A program made the position numbers and the translations under genes. From Alteromonas sp. ASW11-130 (lineage in GTDB: Bacteria > Pseudomonadota > Gammaproteobacteria > Enterobacterales > Alteromonadaceae), in the NCBI RefSeq assembly GCF_026183735.1, contig NZ_JAPFRE010000032.1, positions 1-64,000 of the forward strand: 64,000 bases of DNA, written 5' to 3'. The notes beneath the pieces are model-generated. The model was given only the letters and a program-made list of their open reading frames with translations. It was not told the origin of the DNA and did not search any database. Shown piece after piece: positions 27,477-35,939 of the stretch. Positions within the stretch are counted from its first letter, which is position 1. The number at the start of each line of letters is the position of its first letter.

Positions 27477-29300
27477 GTGAGCCTGATTCGAACGTTAATT
27501 TTAAGCACTGCAGTGGTCGCCCAAGTAGCCCTCCCTGTGATGGCGGATACACAAAAAAAGACATCAAAAACCGTAGCTGAAAAGGCCCATAGCGAGCATG
27601 AACGGTTGTTTAATTTGTTTGCCGATGCTGACGAGCGCCAAATCGCGTTAAATCCGATTATGGGATTGTTCCGTGGAGATATGCGCAGAGCCGATCAGTT
27701 AGGGGATTATTTAACCGATGCTCACTACATCGCAATGCGTACTAATACCCTATTGAATCTGGCAAAACTTGAACAAATTGATAGAAGTCAGCTAAATCAG
27801 ACTGATAAGTTAGCGTACGACGTATTTAAATATGACCAACAAAATGATCTCAAGGGGGCCACAGCAGAGATTAGAGCATTAACAGAAGTCCGTCCTATCA
27901 ATCACTTTAGCGGGTTCCACACTTTTTATCCGACCTTCGCGAGTGGGAAGGGCGCGGCCCCTTTTAACACAATAGAAGATTACGAAAATAACCTTTCTCG
28001 ACACCAAGATTATATTGATATTAGTGAACGTGCGATAGAAAGATTTCGCGAAGGGATGGAAAGCGGCGTGTTAGAGACCCGCTTAACTATTGATCGCGTT
28101 ATAAAGCAACTGGATACCCAATTAGAGATTCCAATTAAAGAATCTCAATTTTGGGGGCCCATCAAAATGCTACCAGATAATTTTTCCCAGAAAGACAAAG
28201 ATCGCTTAACTAAAGAGTATGAAGTTGCTACACAGGCGATTTATGACTCGACCGAACGTATGCGTGATTTCTTACGTGATGAGTATTTACCTGTTGCTCG
28301 AGAGACGATTGGTTTAAGCGATATGAAAGGTGGAAAAAAACTGTATCTTCAATTGATAGAGGATACAACCACACTGCCGCTCACACCAGATTATTTGCAC
28401 GAGTTGGGTTTGAAAGAAGTTAAACGGATCAAAAGCGAAATGTTGGCGATCATGGATGAAGTGAAATTTGATGGCACCTTAAATGAATTTTTTGATTATG
28501 TCCGTAATAATCCGCAGTTTAAGCCAGAAAGCCGTGAAGCACTTACTGAAGATTATTACCGCATTGGTCGCGAAGTCGATGAAAAAATTAATGATTATTT
28601 CTCACTTTTGCCCAAAACGTCGTTGGAAATAAAACCCTATGATCCCGCTATTGAACAATTCAGCGCGGGGGGCTCTTACCAACAAGGCACACCAGATGGT
28701 TCACGCCCCGGTACGTTTTATTTTAATGCTTATGATTTACCAAGCAGGTTAACCACAGGAAATGTCACTTTATATTTGCATGAGGGAGCCCCAGGCCACC
28801 ACTTCCAAATCAGTCTCGCCCAAGAAAATGAAGCGTTACCAGCTTTTATGCGTTTTGGTGGTAATACTGCCTATATAGAAGGGTGGGCGTTGTATTCGGA
28901 AACGCTTGGTTATGAAATGGGCTTTTTCGATGACCCCTGGAACCGATACGGTACATTGCAAGACGAGCAAATGAGAGCAATGCGTTTAGTCGTAGATACG
29001 GGCATTCATGCAAAAGGTTGGTCGCGTGAGCAGGCTATTAACTTTATGCTTGAAAACTCTGGAATGACACGCACTGAAGTCGTGGCAGAAGTGGAACGCT
29101 ATATTGCTATTCCATCACAAGCTTTGGCCTACAAGGTAGGAGCACTTAAAATTCAAGAATTACGGGAAAAAGCAGAAGAAGCTCTGGGAAATAAGTTCGA
29201 TATAAAAGCATTTCATGCTGAAGTATTAGAAACAGGAGCGCTACCGTTACCTATTTTAGAAGAAAAAATTAATCGGTGGATTGAATCTTTAAAAAGCTAA
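27477..29300 (+). CDS. DUF885 family zinc peptidase-like protein
   Basis: A 607-residue exported protein with a signal peptide (MSLIRTLILSTAVVAQVALPVMA, GTG start). The long helical domain typical of DUF885 follows, with the zinc-binding motif H435-E-G-A-P-G-H-H442 and a downstream Glu in YIEGWALYSETLGYE. The fold resembles M3/M32-like metallopeptidases, and the most likely role is hydrolysis of peptides or related amides in the periplasm. GGAATG before the GTG is a weak ribosome binding site. A terminator follows, so it is a single-gene unit. Confidence 0.88.
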   Translation: MSLIRTLILSTAVVAQVALPVMADTQKKTSKTVAEKAHSEHERLFNLFADADERQIALNPIMGLFRGDMRRADQLGDYLTDAHYIAMRTNTLLNLAKLEQIDRSQLNQTDKLAYDVFKYDQQNDLKGATAEIRALTEVRPINHFSGFHTFYPTFASGKGAAPFNTIEDYENNLSRHQDYIDISERAIERFREGMESGVLETRLTIDRVIKQLDTQLEIPIKESQFWGPIKMLPDNFSQKDKDRLTKEYEVATQAIYDSTERMRDFLRDEYLPVARETIGLSDMKGGKKLYLQLIEDTTTLPLTPDYLHELGLKEVKRIKSEMLAIMDEVKFDGTLNEFFDYVRNNPQFKPESREALTEDYYRIGREVDEKINDYFSLLPKTSLEIKPYDPAIEQFSAGGSYQQGTPDGSRPGTFYFNAYDLPSRLTTGNVTLYLHEGAPGHHFQISLAQENEALPAFMRFGGNTAYIEGWALYSETLGYEMGFFDDPWNRYGTLQDEQMRAMRLVVDTGIHAKGWSREQAINFMLENSGMTRTEVVAEVERYIAIPSQALAYKVGALKIQELREKAEEALGNKFDIKAFHAEVLETGALPLPILEEKINRWIESLKS

Positions 29301-29324
29301 GCGATCTGCTAGTACAGGGGAGGG

Positions 29325-29353
29325 CGGTGGCAATGGGAATGCCACCGGTTTTT
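29325..29353 (+). terminator. Rho-independent terminator after the DUF885 gene
   Basis: CGGTGGCA (29325-29332) pairs with TGCCACCG (29340-29347) around a 7-base loop, followed by five T residues. Confidence 0.85.
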
Positions 29354-29437
29354 GTATTGGGAGGTAAAACGGTAAACCGTAAAAGAGCGTATACAAATAT
29401 AAATTTTTCTTTATTAAAGTATGCTGGGGATATAGCA

Positions 29438-29971
29438 ATGTTAAAAGCATTTCATAAAATATTACTGATAGCGTTATTGCAGCTTAGTTTTATTGTCAGT
29501 ACGCATGCCACTGACACTAATAAAAATGCAATCTTGGCGTCCGACATTTCGAACATCACCAATCCTGTTCCTCAAGTTTATTCTTCTGGCCAGCCAAACA
29601 AAGAACAGCTTAAATTAATGAAAGAATTGGGCGTTAAACATATCATTAATTTACGTCCTACCGCTGAACAGCATTGGGATGAACAAGCGTTTGTCGAGTC
29701 AATGGGAATGAGCTATTACAATATACCGGTTGAAGGTGCAGAAGACATCAATCTTGATAATGCAGGTAAATTGGAGATGTTATTAGCAAAGCATAGTGGA
29801 GAGTCTATCTTGGTTCATTGTGCTAGCGGTAACCGTGTAGGCGCGTTGGTTGCACTCAATGAAGGTGATGAACACAAGGATATAGAAGCAGCTATCGCCA
29901 CAGGAAAACAGTGGGGATTAACTCGACTAGAACCCGTGGTGAGGGAAAAGTTAGAGACATCGAAAGATTAG
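29438..29971 (+). CDS. Exported DUF442-type phosphatase-like protein
   Basis: 177 residues from ATG 29438, with GGGGA 7 bases upstream. Longer readings run through the preceding terminator. A signal peptide (MLKAFHKILLIALLQLSFIVSTHA) precedes the DUF442 (beta-lactamase-hydrolase-like phosphatase) domain: YSSGQPNKEQLKLMKELGVKHIINLRP and the active-site loop VHCASGNRVGAL. The spacing Cys128-x4-Arg133 is that of DUF442, one shorter than classical CX5R tyrosine phosphatases. Export to the periplasm is notable because most members are cytoplasmic. The substrate is unknown. Confidence 0.82.
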   Translation: MLKAFHKILLIALLQLSFIVSTHATDTNKNAILASDISNITNPVPQVYSSGQPNKEQLKLMKELGVKHIINLRPTAEQHWDEQAFVESMGMSYYNIPVEGAEDINLDNAGKLEMLLAKHSGESILVHCASGNRVGALVALNEGDEHKDIEAAIATGKQWGLTRLEPVVREKLETSKD

Positions 29972-30405
29972 GTGAGTTGATTTATAACCTTAGCCTACAA
30001 CGTCTTATCGTGTCTGCGAAAGCGTTTACTCCCAACTTCTTATGGAAGTTAATAGAAGCGTGTTTTTCCACGATATGACGGGGGTTAACATCAGCCTATG
30101 CGAAGAATAACGGCTCTGGTCTGGGAAGCTAGCGAGCCCCAACTATGCGAAGAATAACGGCTCTGGTCTGGGAAGCTAGCGAGCCCCAAATCACGTTCTT
30201 TCGCTAAAATAATTTGCGATAGCATAGAAAGTTATGGCCTTACTTTCAAATTGTTCGGGTAAAATAGAGGGCTGTTTCCCACGGATTCTCAAACCTTTTA
30301 AGTTGCCACCGTAACCAATTAGCAATAATTTTTTGTGCTATTGTCAGAAATGAATTTGTGTAGTTCTCGGGAGATAGCCGTTGCTTGGTAAAGTGCCGCC
30401 AATGC
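29972..30405. other. Gene-poor spacer with tandem duplication
   Basis: No gene is supported. It contains a 47-bp exact tandem duplication at 30096-30189 (separate entry). Confidence 0.5.
30096..30189 (+). repeat. Exact 47-bp tandem duplication
   Basis: Two identical 47-bp units (30096-30142, 30143-30189) begin CTATGCGAAGAATAACGG. Each unit contains GGCTC...GAGCC and so can form a stem-loop. There are no differences between copies, so the event is recent or maintained. Confidence 0.92.
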
Positions 30406-30427
30406 TTACGTGTTACACGTAAGCATT
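30401..30427. repeat. Perfect 12-bp inverted repeat at the 3' end of the P-loop gene
   Basis: AATGCTTACGTG and CACGTAAGCATT flank TTA. The plus-strand side is followed by TTTTC. It overlaps the stop codon of the minus-strand P-loop gene and may act as a transcription end or mRNA-stabilising stem. Confidence 0.7.
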
Positions 30428-30885
30428 TTCTTGTTCCCTACATAATTACGGTACAACAACAGGTGGGAATGCTTTGAAAAAGTATCTGTCCGTGTTTCAT
30501 ATTGTTTGATCCAATCGATCAGCATGGGTAAATTCGCGTCCTGGGCTTGTTTAGAACCATACTTATGCGGTTCCCAGGGACGCTTTCGTGCGTTTTCAAC
30601 GCATTGCTGGATTGATAAGTTCAAGTAAATCATTTCATCACAATGAAGTGCAATTTGCGATAATAAGTCGCTGTAACATCCCTCTACAACCCAGTCTTCA
30701 TTCTTTTTTAAAAAATTTCCTATCTTCTCCATTGAATCAATCAAGGGCATTCTTGTCGGTGGCGTTTTAGGTAACCATGCGACCTGATCCAAGTCGAAGT
30801 GTGCTAGGTTCTTTTTAACAGCTAGTTGCTTGGCCAAAGTAGACTTTCCCGAGCCTGAGTTGCCAAATATTAATACTTTAGGCAT
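30406..30885 (-). CDS. Small P-loop kinase-like protein (AAA/adenylate-kinase-like)
   Basis: 159 residues starting MPKVLIFGNSGSGKST (Walker A, residues 8-16), with GAAGGGA close upstream of ATG 30885. Similarity is to small P-loop proteins annotated as topology modulation or adenylate-kinase-like: HFDLDQVAWLPKTPP, EDWVVEGCYSDLL and the Arg-rich lid region (ENARKRPWEPHKYGSK). It probably phosphorylates a small molecule, but no substrate can be assigned. The last codons lie inside a 12-bp perfect inverted repeat (30401-30427). Confidence 0.75.
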   Translation of the reverse strand: MPKVLIFGNSGSGKSTLAKQLAVKKNLAHFDLDQVAWLPKTPPTRMPLIDSMEKIGNFLKKNEDWVVEGCYSDLLSQIALHCDEMIYLNLSIQQCVENARKRPWEPHKYGSKQAQDANLPMLIDWIKQYETRTDTFSKHSHLLLYRNYVGNKKMLTCNT

Positions 30886-30909
30886 ATCTATCCCTTCTGA
30901 AAAATGCAA

Positions 30910-31168
30910 TCTCCTAACAAGCAGTCCGACTATTTTGAAGCGAGATTAGAATTTTTTTAATTTATTATTTTTGTAACTGCAATAAAAACATTACCTTCCT
31001 CTTGTCCGATGAGCGAGTAGCGTAAGAAACAAGGGGCCTTAGCGTATACATGTTAGATTCAGAGGTAGAGCATGGCGCGTCTCATCATTAAGTCTAGATC
31101 ACGGTATGGTGGAGTATAAGATATACGGAAGTAAATGAGTAAATATGAAAATCTAAAAATAATCGGGT
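30910..31168. other. Spacer without genes
   Basis: No coding frame was seen. It presumably holds the promoter of the P-loop kinase gene (read to the left); the AT-rich run near 30950-30985 is a plausible site but no clear boxes were fixed. Confidence 0.35.
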
Positions 31169-31215
31169 AAAAAACACCCTGCATAATTGATCGTCGATAG
31201 AATAATTATGCAGGG
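31169..31215 (-). terminator. Rho-independent terminator of the SYLF lipoprotein gene
   Basis: CCCTGCATAATT and AATTATGCAGGG (12 bp, perfect) flank a 15-base loop. On the minus strand the stem is followed by TGTTTTTT, so it terminates the gene ending at 31247. Confidence 0.85.
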
Positions 31216-31246
31216 ATGTAATTATAATTTAAACGTATTGAGCGAG

Positions 31247-31816
31247 TTAATTGAGCTCATTGTCTACCCAAAATTTGGTTCCTTTTACCATAGCTTGAAG
31301 GGCAATGCCTGAATCTGTCATTGTATAAACTGTCACTCCCCCAAGATAGGCTTCTTTAGATGCAGACACTCCTCTCTTATTTGCTTTTGCGGTTGCATCA
31401 GCATTTCCGCCTGCTGTCCAACCATTCTCCACAAAGTGCGTTAGCGCATGTTGAGAGTGAAAAATAATGACGATGCGATAGTCTTTTGCGCCGATTCCAA
31501 GACCAACACCACCTTCGGCCATATTCATAAAGGTTTTTTCGCCTGTGGCATTATTGTTTACTACGCCATAACCGGTTCCTGCAGCAACTACCAGTAGGTT
31601 GATGTTCGCGTTTGAGAAGGTCGCATAACCCGCCGCATTAGTAACTTGTGCTTGGGTATCGGGCTTTTCTCTATATAAACGCTCGATAGTATCTTGTTGC
31701 ATATCTAAAATAGCCTGACGTTTTTCCGTTACTGTGCCATCGCCCATTGACGCGCAACCCGTAAGAAGGAGAAGTCCTGCCAGTAAACCACTAAATAATC
31801 TAAATTGTTCGCACAT
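31247..31816 (-). CDS. SYLF (Ysc84) domain lipoprotein
   Basis: 189 residues with a lipoprotein signal peptide (lipobox LLTGC, Cys21) and one SYLF/Ysc84 domain: AAGYATFSNANINLLVVAAGTGYGVVNN, then FMNMAEGGVGLGIGAKDYRIVIIFH and a C-terminal VYTMTDSGIALQAMVKGTKFW. SYLF domains bind lipids. Bacterial members are outer-membrane or periplasmic lipoproteins of unclear role. It has its own terminator. Confidence 0.88.
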   Translation of the reverse strand: MCEQFRLFSGLLAGLLLLTGCASMGDGTVTEKRQAILDMQQDTIERLYREKPDTQAQVTNAAGYATFSNANINLLVVAAGTGYGVVNNNATGEKTFMNMAEGGVGLGIGAKDYRIVIIFHSQHALTHFVENGWTAGGNADATAKANKRGVSASKEAYLGGVTVYTMTDSGIALQAMVKGTKFWVDNELN

Positions 31817-31920
31817 AAATAGTCCAGTTTGTAAAAATCGAATTTAATACGCCATAAAGCAAAGAAAGTATTAATGCAATATCAAAACTTGGGCGCGTGA
31901 GAGGATATAAGGTAAGAGAA

Positions 31921-31944
31921 TAGGGCGCGAGATACCGCGCCCTA
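31921..31944 (-). terminator. Stem-loop after the TraB/GumN gene
   Basis: TAGGGCGCG and CGCGCCCTA (9 bp) flank AGATAC just past the minus-strand stop at 31958. Only TTCTCTT follows on the minus strand, so the terminator call is moderate. Confidence 0.55.
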
Positions 31945-31957
31945 AATGTATGACTAA

Positions 31958-32824
31958 TTATTGAGGCTCTGCAACCTGCGTAACAGTGTACCCTTTTGCT
32001 TCAAGTAGTTTGAGTAGTCCAGTCTCACCAGGTAAATGCAACGTTCCTACCAATACAAACTCTACCTCAGGGGTGGTGAGCATTTCTTCAATATCAGGCA
32101 TCCATTCAGCATTACGTTCGGTTAACAATGTATGATAAATATCAGGGTAGCTTTCCTTAAACTCTAACAAGTGATACTTATTGAGCGCTTCGACATCACC
32201 CGCTCGCCAGTCACCGCGAAGCTGTTCGAGCATAGAAGGAATTTTTTTTACATCTTCGATGGAGTAACGAACAAAAGCATCGTCATCTCCTTCACCCATG
32301 TTGGCGATAAAATCCAATTGCTCTTCAGGGGTTTCAAACCAGTCCATTAGTTTTCCGTCTCCCATAGCAATGGTGTAGTAATAACTGTCAACGCCTTGGC
32401 TTGTGAGTCCCAATCGCTGAAGCTCTAACATGCTAATGGTAACACCCACTAATGAGGGTTTAAGTTTTTGCATATTCGCAATAGGTACCCCACGCGATTC
32501 TAAATGTGACTTTAGCGCTGCAAAAGTCTCAGGCTGCAATGTCGATTGCAATGTTCGACCATCTTGATAAGTAAGCTTTTGCATGGAAAGCTGGGAAAAT
32601 TCAGGGGTTGTCAGCGCCGCAATATCTGTTTCAAAAATAAGCTTATCAGATTCTTTATACGCAAATTTATAACTGGGGGGTAAAGGGTAATCCTGAGGGC
32701 TGAGAATGTGTATGGTTCCGCCAATGTATAAACTATGTGAATTGTTTGACACTTTCCACACAGATGCAGCTTGTACGTTCAATGCAAAAAACAGTGATAT
32801 GGCTGCGATAAGTCCTTTTTTCAT
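31958..32824 (-). CDS. TraB/GumN family protein
   Basis: 288 residues from ATG 32824 (GGAG 6 bases upstream); the longer frame adds 20 non-signal residues. The signal peptide is MKKGLIAAISLFFALNVQA. The TraB/GumN domain begins with SLYIGGTIHILSPQDYPLPPSYKFAY, includes the conserved Glu in FETDIA, and ends EFVLVGTLHLPGETGLLKLLEAKGY. The paired GTxH motifs suggest a metal-dependent peptidase-like fold (related to Tiki). The cellular role is unknown. Confidence 0.87.
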   Translation of the reverse strand: MKKGLIAAISLFFALNVQAASVWKVSNNSHSLYIGGTIHILSPQDYPLPPSYKFAYKESDKLIFETDIAALTTPEFSQLSMQKLTYQDGRTLQSTLQPETFAALKSHLESRGVPIANMQKLKPSLVGVTISMLELQRLGLTSQGVDSYYYTIAMGDGKLMDWFETPEEQLDFIANMGEGDDDAFVRYSIEDVKKIPSMLEQLRGDWRAGDVEALNKYHLLEFKESYPDIYHTLLTERNAEWMPDIEEMLTTPEVEFVLVGTLHLPGETGLLKLLEAKGYTVTQVAEPQ

Positions 32825-33072
32825 GAATTGCTCCGGTAAGGCAGTAGGTACACAGGCTAAATGTACGGCCTTTCTGAAGCACAAACAACTGTTTTAACGT
32901 ACAGCTTACAACATAAAAAAAGCTGTACAAAAGACAATATAGTTGATTAACAGAGCCTGAGTCTAATGCAACTGCATGTGATTCTTACTTCCCCTCGAAG
33001 CACGAACGGCAGTAGAGCGAGCTGTTTCTCGAAGGTCAACGCCTGCACATCAATAATAGTCTCGAGGGAAGG

Positions 33073-34335
33073 TCAGGTCGACTTAACCTTCGTTTTAGCC
33101 ACGGTATGGGTAACTTCTTCGAATGTTAAGCCCGCATGTTCTTGCAACGGACCAAATAAAGCGTCTTTAAAACAACTGGCAGGGGTATAAAAACCTCCAG
33201 GTAGTGCCTGCAACTTTTCAGATTTTGCGAGTTTAATAGCCGCTTCTGCAATCATTTGGGCCGTAGAGCCATAACCCGGATCTTTATCGCCTGTGACTCG
33301 TACGGTAAGCGTGTCTCCCTCATCGGTTTTTCCGTAAAAATAGATATCGAAAAAACCCTCCTGTTGTGCTTTTTCGGAAGGACCTTCTCCTGGCTTTGGT
33401 AGCCAGTATTTTTCCATTAACCCCCGTAACGGTTTAACCGACGCCGCTACCATAAACCCGCCTAAACCAAATGTTGTCATCCAGCCCGTCATTGCCCCTT
33501 TGGTATCCTTACCTGTGACTAACGCTTCTTCGTACGTGAAATGATCTGTATATGCGTTGCCGAGTAACGCGTTGCTACGATGCACAATACGTGTGTTTAT
33601 AGCTGCCATAATAAAAGGCGCTATCCATCGCTGAGTATGATCATCGAAACACGCTTTTTTAATATTTGGCTGTCTAACCGACATTCTATGATTATTTGGA
33701 CAGAGGACATAAGGGTTAGCTAATTTTTTGCGGAGAGACTTGTCTCGCCCCATCTCTTCAACCAATTGCAACATACTTGCGATAGTCCCGCCGGACGCGC
33801 CACCACGAATGCGTCTAACGCGCATGGCGACATTGGTACAGGGTTTGTTAAACCGCAGCTGACTTTGCTGCTGCAAAAAATAGACACCTAAATCTGAAGG
33901 GATAGAGTCAAAACCACAACTGTTAACTAATTTTGCCTGACTCTCACTTGCAGCTTTGCTATAGAGGTCCAACATAGCTTTTATCCACTGTGGCTCACCT
34001 GTTAAGTCAACATAGCTCGTATCACACTCGATACACGCCCTGACCACAGGTTCGCCAAACTGTGCGTACGGACCTACGGTAGATAACACCACTTTAGCAC
34101 GTTTGCATAAGGCGATTAGCGAGGCATTGTCGTTCACATCCGCGATAATCAGACTTGGTTTCGTATTATGTTTTGACGGCAGCGCCTTGACTATGTTCTG
34201 GAGCTTATCCTGATTGCGACCTGCCAAAGCCCATTTGACGTTATCCTGATGGCTATAGTGCGTTGCAAGGTAACGCGCTATTATTTGCCCTACAAAGGAC
34301 GTTGCCCCAAACACGATAACATCAAAATCTCTCAT
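33073..34335 (-). CDS. Saccharopine-dehydrogenase-like / trans-acting enoyl reductase family protein
   Basis: 420 residues. The N-terminal Rossmann fold starts DVIVFGATSFVGQIIARYLA (NADP-binding G-x-x-x-x-x-G type) with AGRNQDKLQ after it. The middle has LSTVGPYAQFGEPVVRACIE and YVDLTGEPQW, which are typical of this family. Mycobacterial relatives act as enoyl reductases in lipid synthesis; bacterial ones are mostly uncharacterised. The DUF2244 gene lies 19 bp upstream on the same strand, so the two are probably co-transcribed. Confidence 0.83.
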   Translation of the reverse strand: MRDFDVIVFGATSFVGQIIARYLATHYSHQDNVKWALAGRNQDKLQNIVKALPSKHNTKPSLIIADVNDNASLIALCKRAKVVLSTVGPYAQFGEPVVRACIECDTSYVDLTGEPQWIKAMLDLYSKAASESQAKLVNSCGFDSIPSDLGVYFLQQQSQLRFNKPCTNVAMRVRRIRGGASGGTIASMLQLVEEMGRDKSLRKKLANPYVLCPNNHRMSVRQPNIKKACFDDHTQRWIAPFIMAAINTRIVHRSNALLGNAYTDHFTYEEALVTGKDTKGAMTGWMTTFGLGGFMVAASVKPLRGLMEKYWLPKPGEGPSEKAQQEGFFDIYFYGKTDEGDTLTVRVTGDKDPGYGSTAQMIAEAAIKLAKSEKLQALPGGFYTPASCFKDALFGPLQEHAGLTFEEVTHTVAKTKVKST

Positions 34336-34354
34336 GGTTCTATCCTTAATTGCC

Positions 34355-34849
34355 TTAGTCGCGCCACCAATGCGGGCGGCAAATTATCAAGCCCGCACGT
34401 TGTAATTCATTTTTTAACAACTGCCGGTCGGTTAAATTCAAAAACTGGCCAACAGTTATTTCTACTTCGTCAGAAATAATCCTGATAACCGGAAGTTGCC
34501 AATCATTCTCAGTTTCACTATACAGCACATAGCAGGTGTTACGAGATAAGCAACGCTTATTTTTTTGCCTAAAACCGGTTTCGATACTAACAATATCTCT
34601 ATTGATGACAATGATTTGCTCAAGATAAGTCTGATGATTTACTTTGAACATTAAAAATGCAAGCAGGCTAATTTCTAATCCTGCAAAGGGAAGAATAATC
34701 CACCCTCCGACAAGACTCCAAGCTAATGCAATGGCCAAAACAGGTACAGCTAAGACTCCAATAAATATCTTTGATTGCGCCCAGCTAGCAGAACGATTAG
34801 GCCTTAAGACTATTCGCCAATGATTTGAGCACTGTTTACTGGTGATCAT
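34355..34849 (-). CDS. DUF2244 membrane protein
   Basis: 164 residues from ATG 34849. There are two adjacent membrane spans (about 28-45 FIGVLAVPVLAIALAWSL and 48-66 GWIILPFAGLEISLLAFLMF), then a PH-like C-terminal domain. The family pattern is seen in WRIVLRPNRSASW near the start and in the final HWWRD. Function is unknown. A TTG eight codons upstream is a possible alternative start. It is likely in an operon with the downstream reductase-like gene. Confidence 0.78.
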   Translation of the reverse strand: MITSKQCSNHWRIVLRPNRSASWAQSKIFIGVLAVPVLAIALAWSLVGGWIILPFAGLEISLLAFLMFKVNHQTYLEQIIVINRDIVSIETGFRQKNKRCLSRNTCYVLYSETENDWQLPVIRIISDEVEITVGQFLNLTDRQLLKNELQRAGLIICRPHWWRD

Positions 34850-34977
34850 TTTTTGCGGGCTATTAACTAACAAATTAGAATTTTCAATTAATCAGCTTAG
34901 CATAGAGATTTATTTTTCTGACTTAATCTGGCAAAGTGCGCGCTGGGTCAAAACTATTAAACAATAGCTAAAATATC

Positions 34978-35868
34978 TTGTTCTCCCGAAAAGCAGTCCT
35001 CTTAATCATTATTGTGTGTTGGTGTGCATTAATAAGCATACAGCCAAAACCTTTCGAGTTGATAACAGCCTATTCTCCCTTCACTCTATTAGGTGTATTA
35101 GGCGCTGTATTCGCCAATGCGACAGGTGCTGGTGGGGGAGTAGTGTTTGTCCCCTTTTTTAATCAATTGGCATTTTCGCCGGTTTCTATCGTTGCTACCA
35201 GTTTTGCGATCCAGTGCTGCGGTATGACCGCGGGGGCTTTGACATGGTGGCATCATTACTGTAAAGAGAAAGCGCCTAATGCAGAATGGAAAGCGTTACC
35301 AAGAAGCTTAACGGTGGCGGTGCCGGCCTCTTTGGGTGGTATATGGCTTACCCAGTTTGGTACGCGCGCATTTGAACAACTATCATTTCTGCAAGGTAAG
35401 GTGGAAGATATCCATCTAGGCTTTGGTATTTTTTCGATCGTACTGTCGCTGGCATTGTTCGCAACGAGTATGATGAAAGCCCACCCGATATATAGAAATA
35501 AATTACAAGCGTTTGACGCAATATGCCTTGTAGGGATTGGATGTGCAGGGGGCGTGCTGACGGCATGGTTATCGGTCGGGGTAGGTGAACTGGTAGCGGT
35601 TTATTTAATCCTCCGAGGGTTTAATATCGCTATGTCTATTGCAGTAGCGGTAATTTTAACTGCATTTACTGTTTGGGGAGCTATCCCCCATCACATTATC
35701 AACACCATGGCAATAAATTGGCCAGTGGTAATGTTCGCCGGTATGGGAGCAATTATTGGAGGTATGGTGGCTAAGTACGTTGTGCTGGCATTCTCGCCAA
35801 TCAAACTAAAACTGTTCTTTGCTGGCTGGGTAATGATCATGGGGCTTGCTGGCTTACCCATTTTCTAA
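34978..35868 (+). CDS. Sulfite exporter TauE/SafE family permease
   Basis: 296 residues with about eight hydrophobic spans. The two TauE/SafE half-repeats are visible: LLGVLGAVFANATGAGGGVVFVPFF near residue 36 and GIGCAGGVLTAWLSVGVGELVAVYLILR near residue 185. The family moves sulfur-containing or organic anions out of the cell. The only start in frame is TTG 34978, with a poor ribosome binding site. The N-terminal extension before the first repeat is longer than usual for the family. Confidence 0.85.
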   Translation: MFSRKAVLLIIIVCWCALISIQPKPFELITAYSPFTLLGVLGAVFANATGAGGGVVFVPFFNQLAFSPVSIVATSFAIQCCGMTAGALTWWHHYCKEKAPNAEWKALPRSLTVAVPASLGGIWLTQFGTRAFEQLSFLQGKVEDIHLGFGIFSIVLSLALFATSMMKAHPIYRNKLQAFDAICLVGIGCAGGVLTAWLSVGVGELVAVYLILRGFNIAMSIAVAVILTAFTVWGAIPHHIINTMAINWPVVMFAGMGAIIGGMVAKYVVLAFSPIKLKLFFAGWVMIMGLAGLPIF

Positions 35869-35939
35869 GTTCGTGAACGATCAATCCCTTTCTAGCTGGT
35901 AAACGTACCCGCCGTCATGGTTATGAAAAAAGGTGCGTT

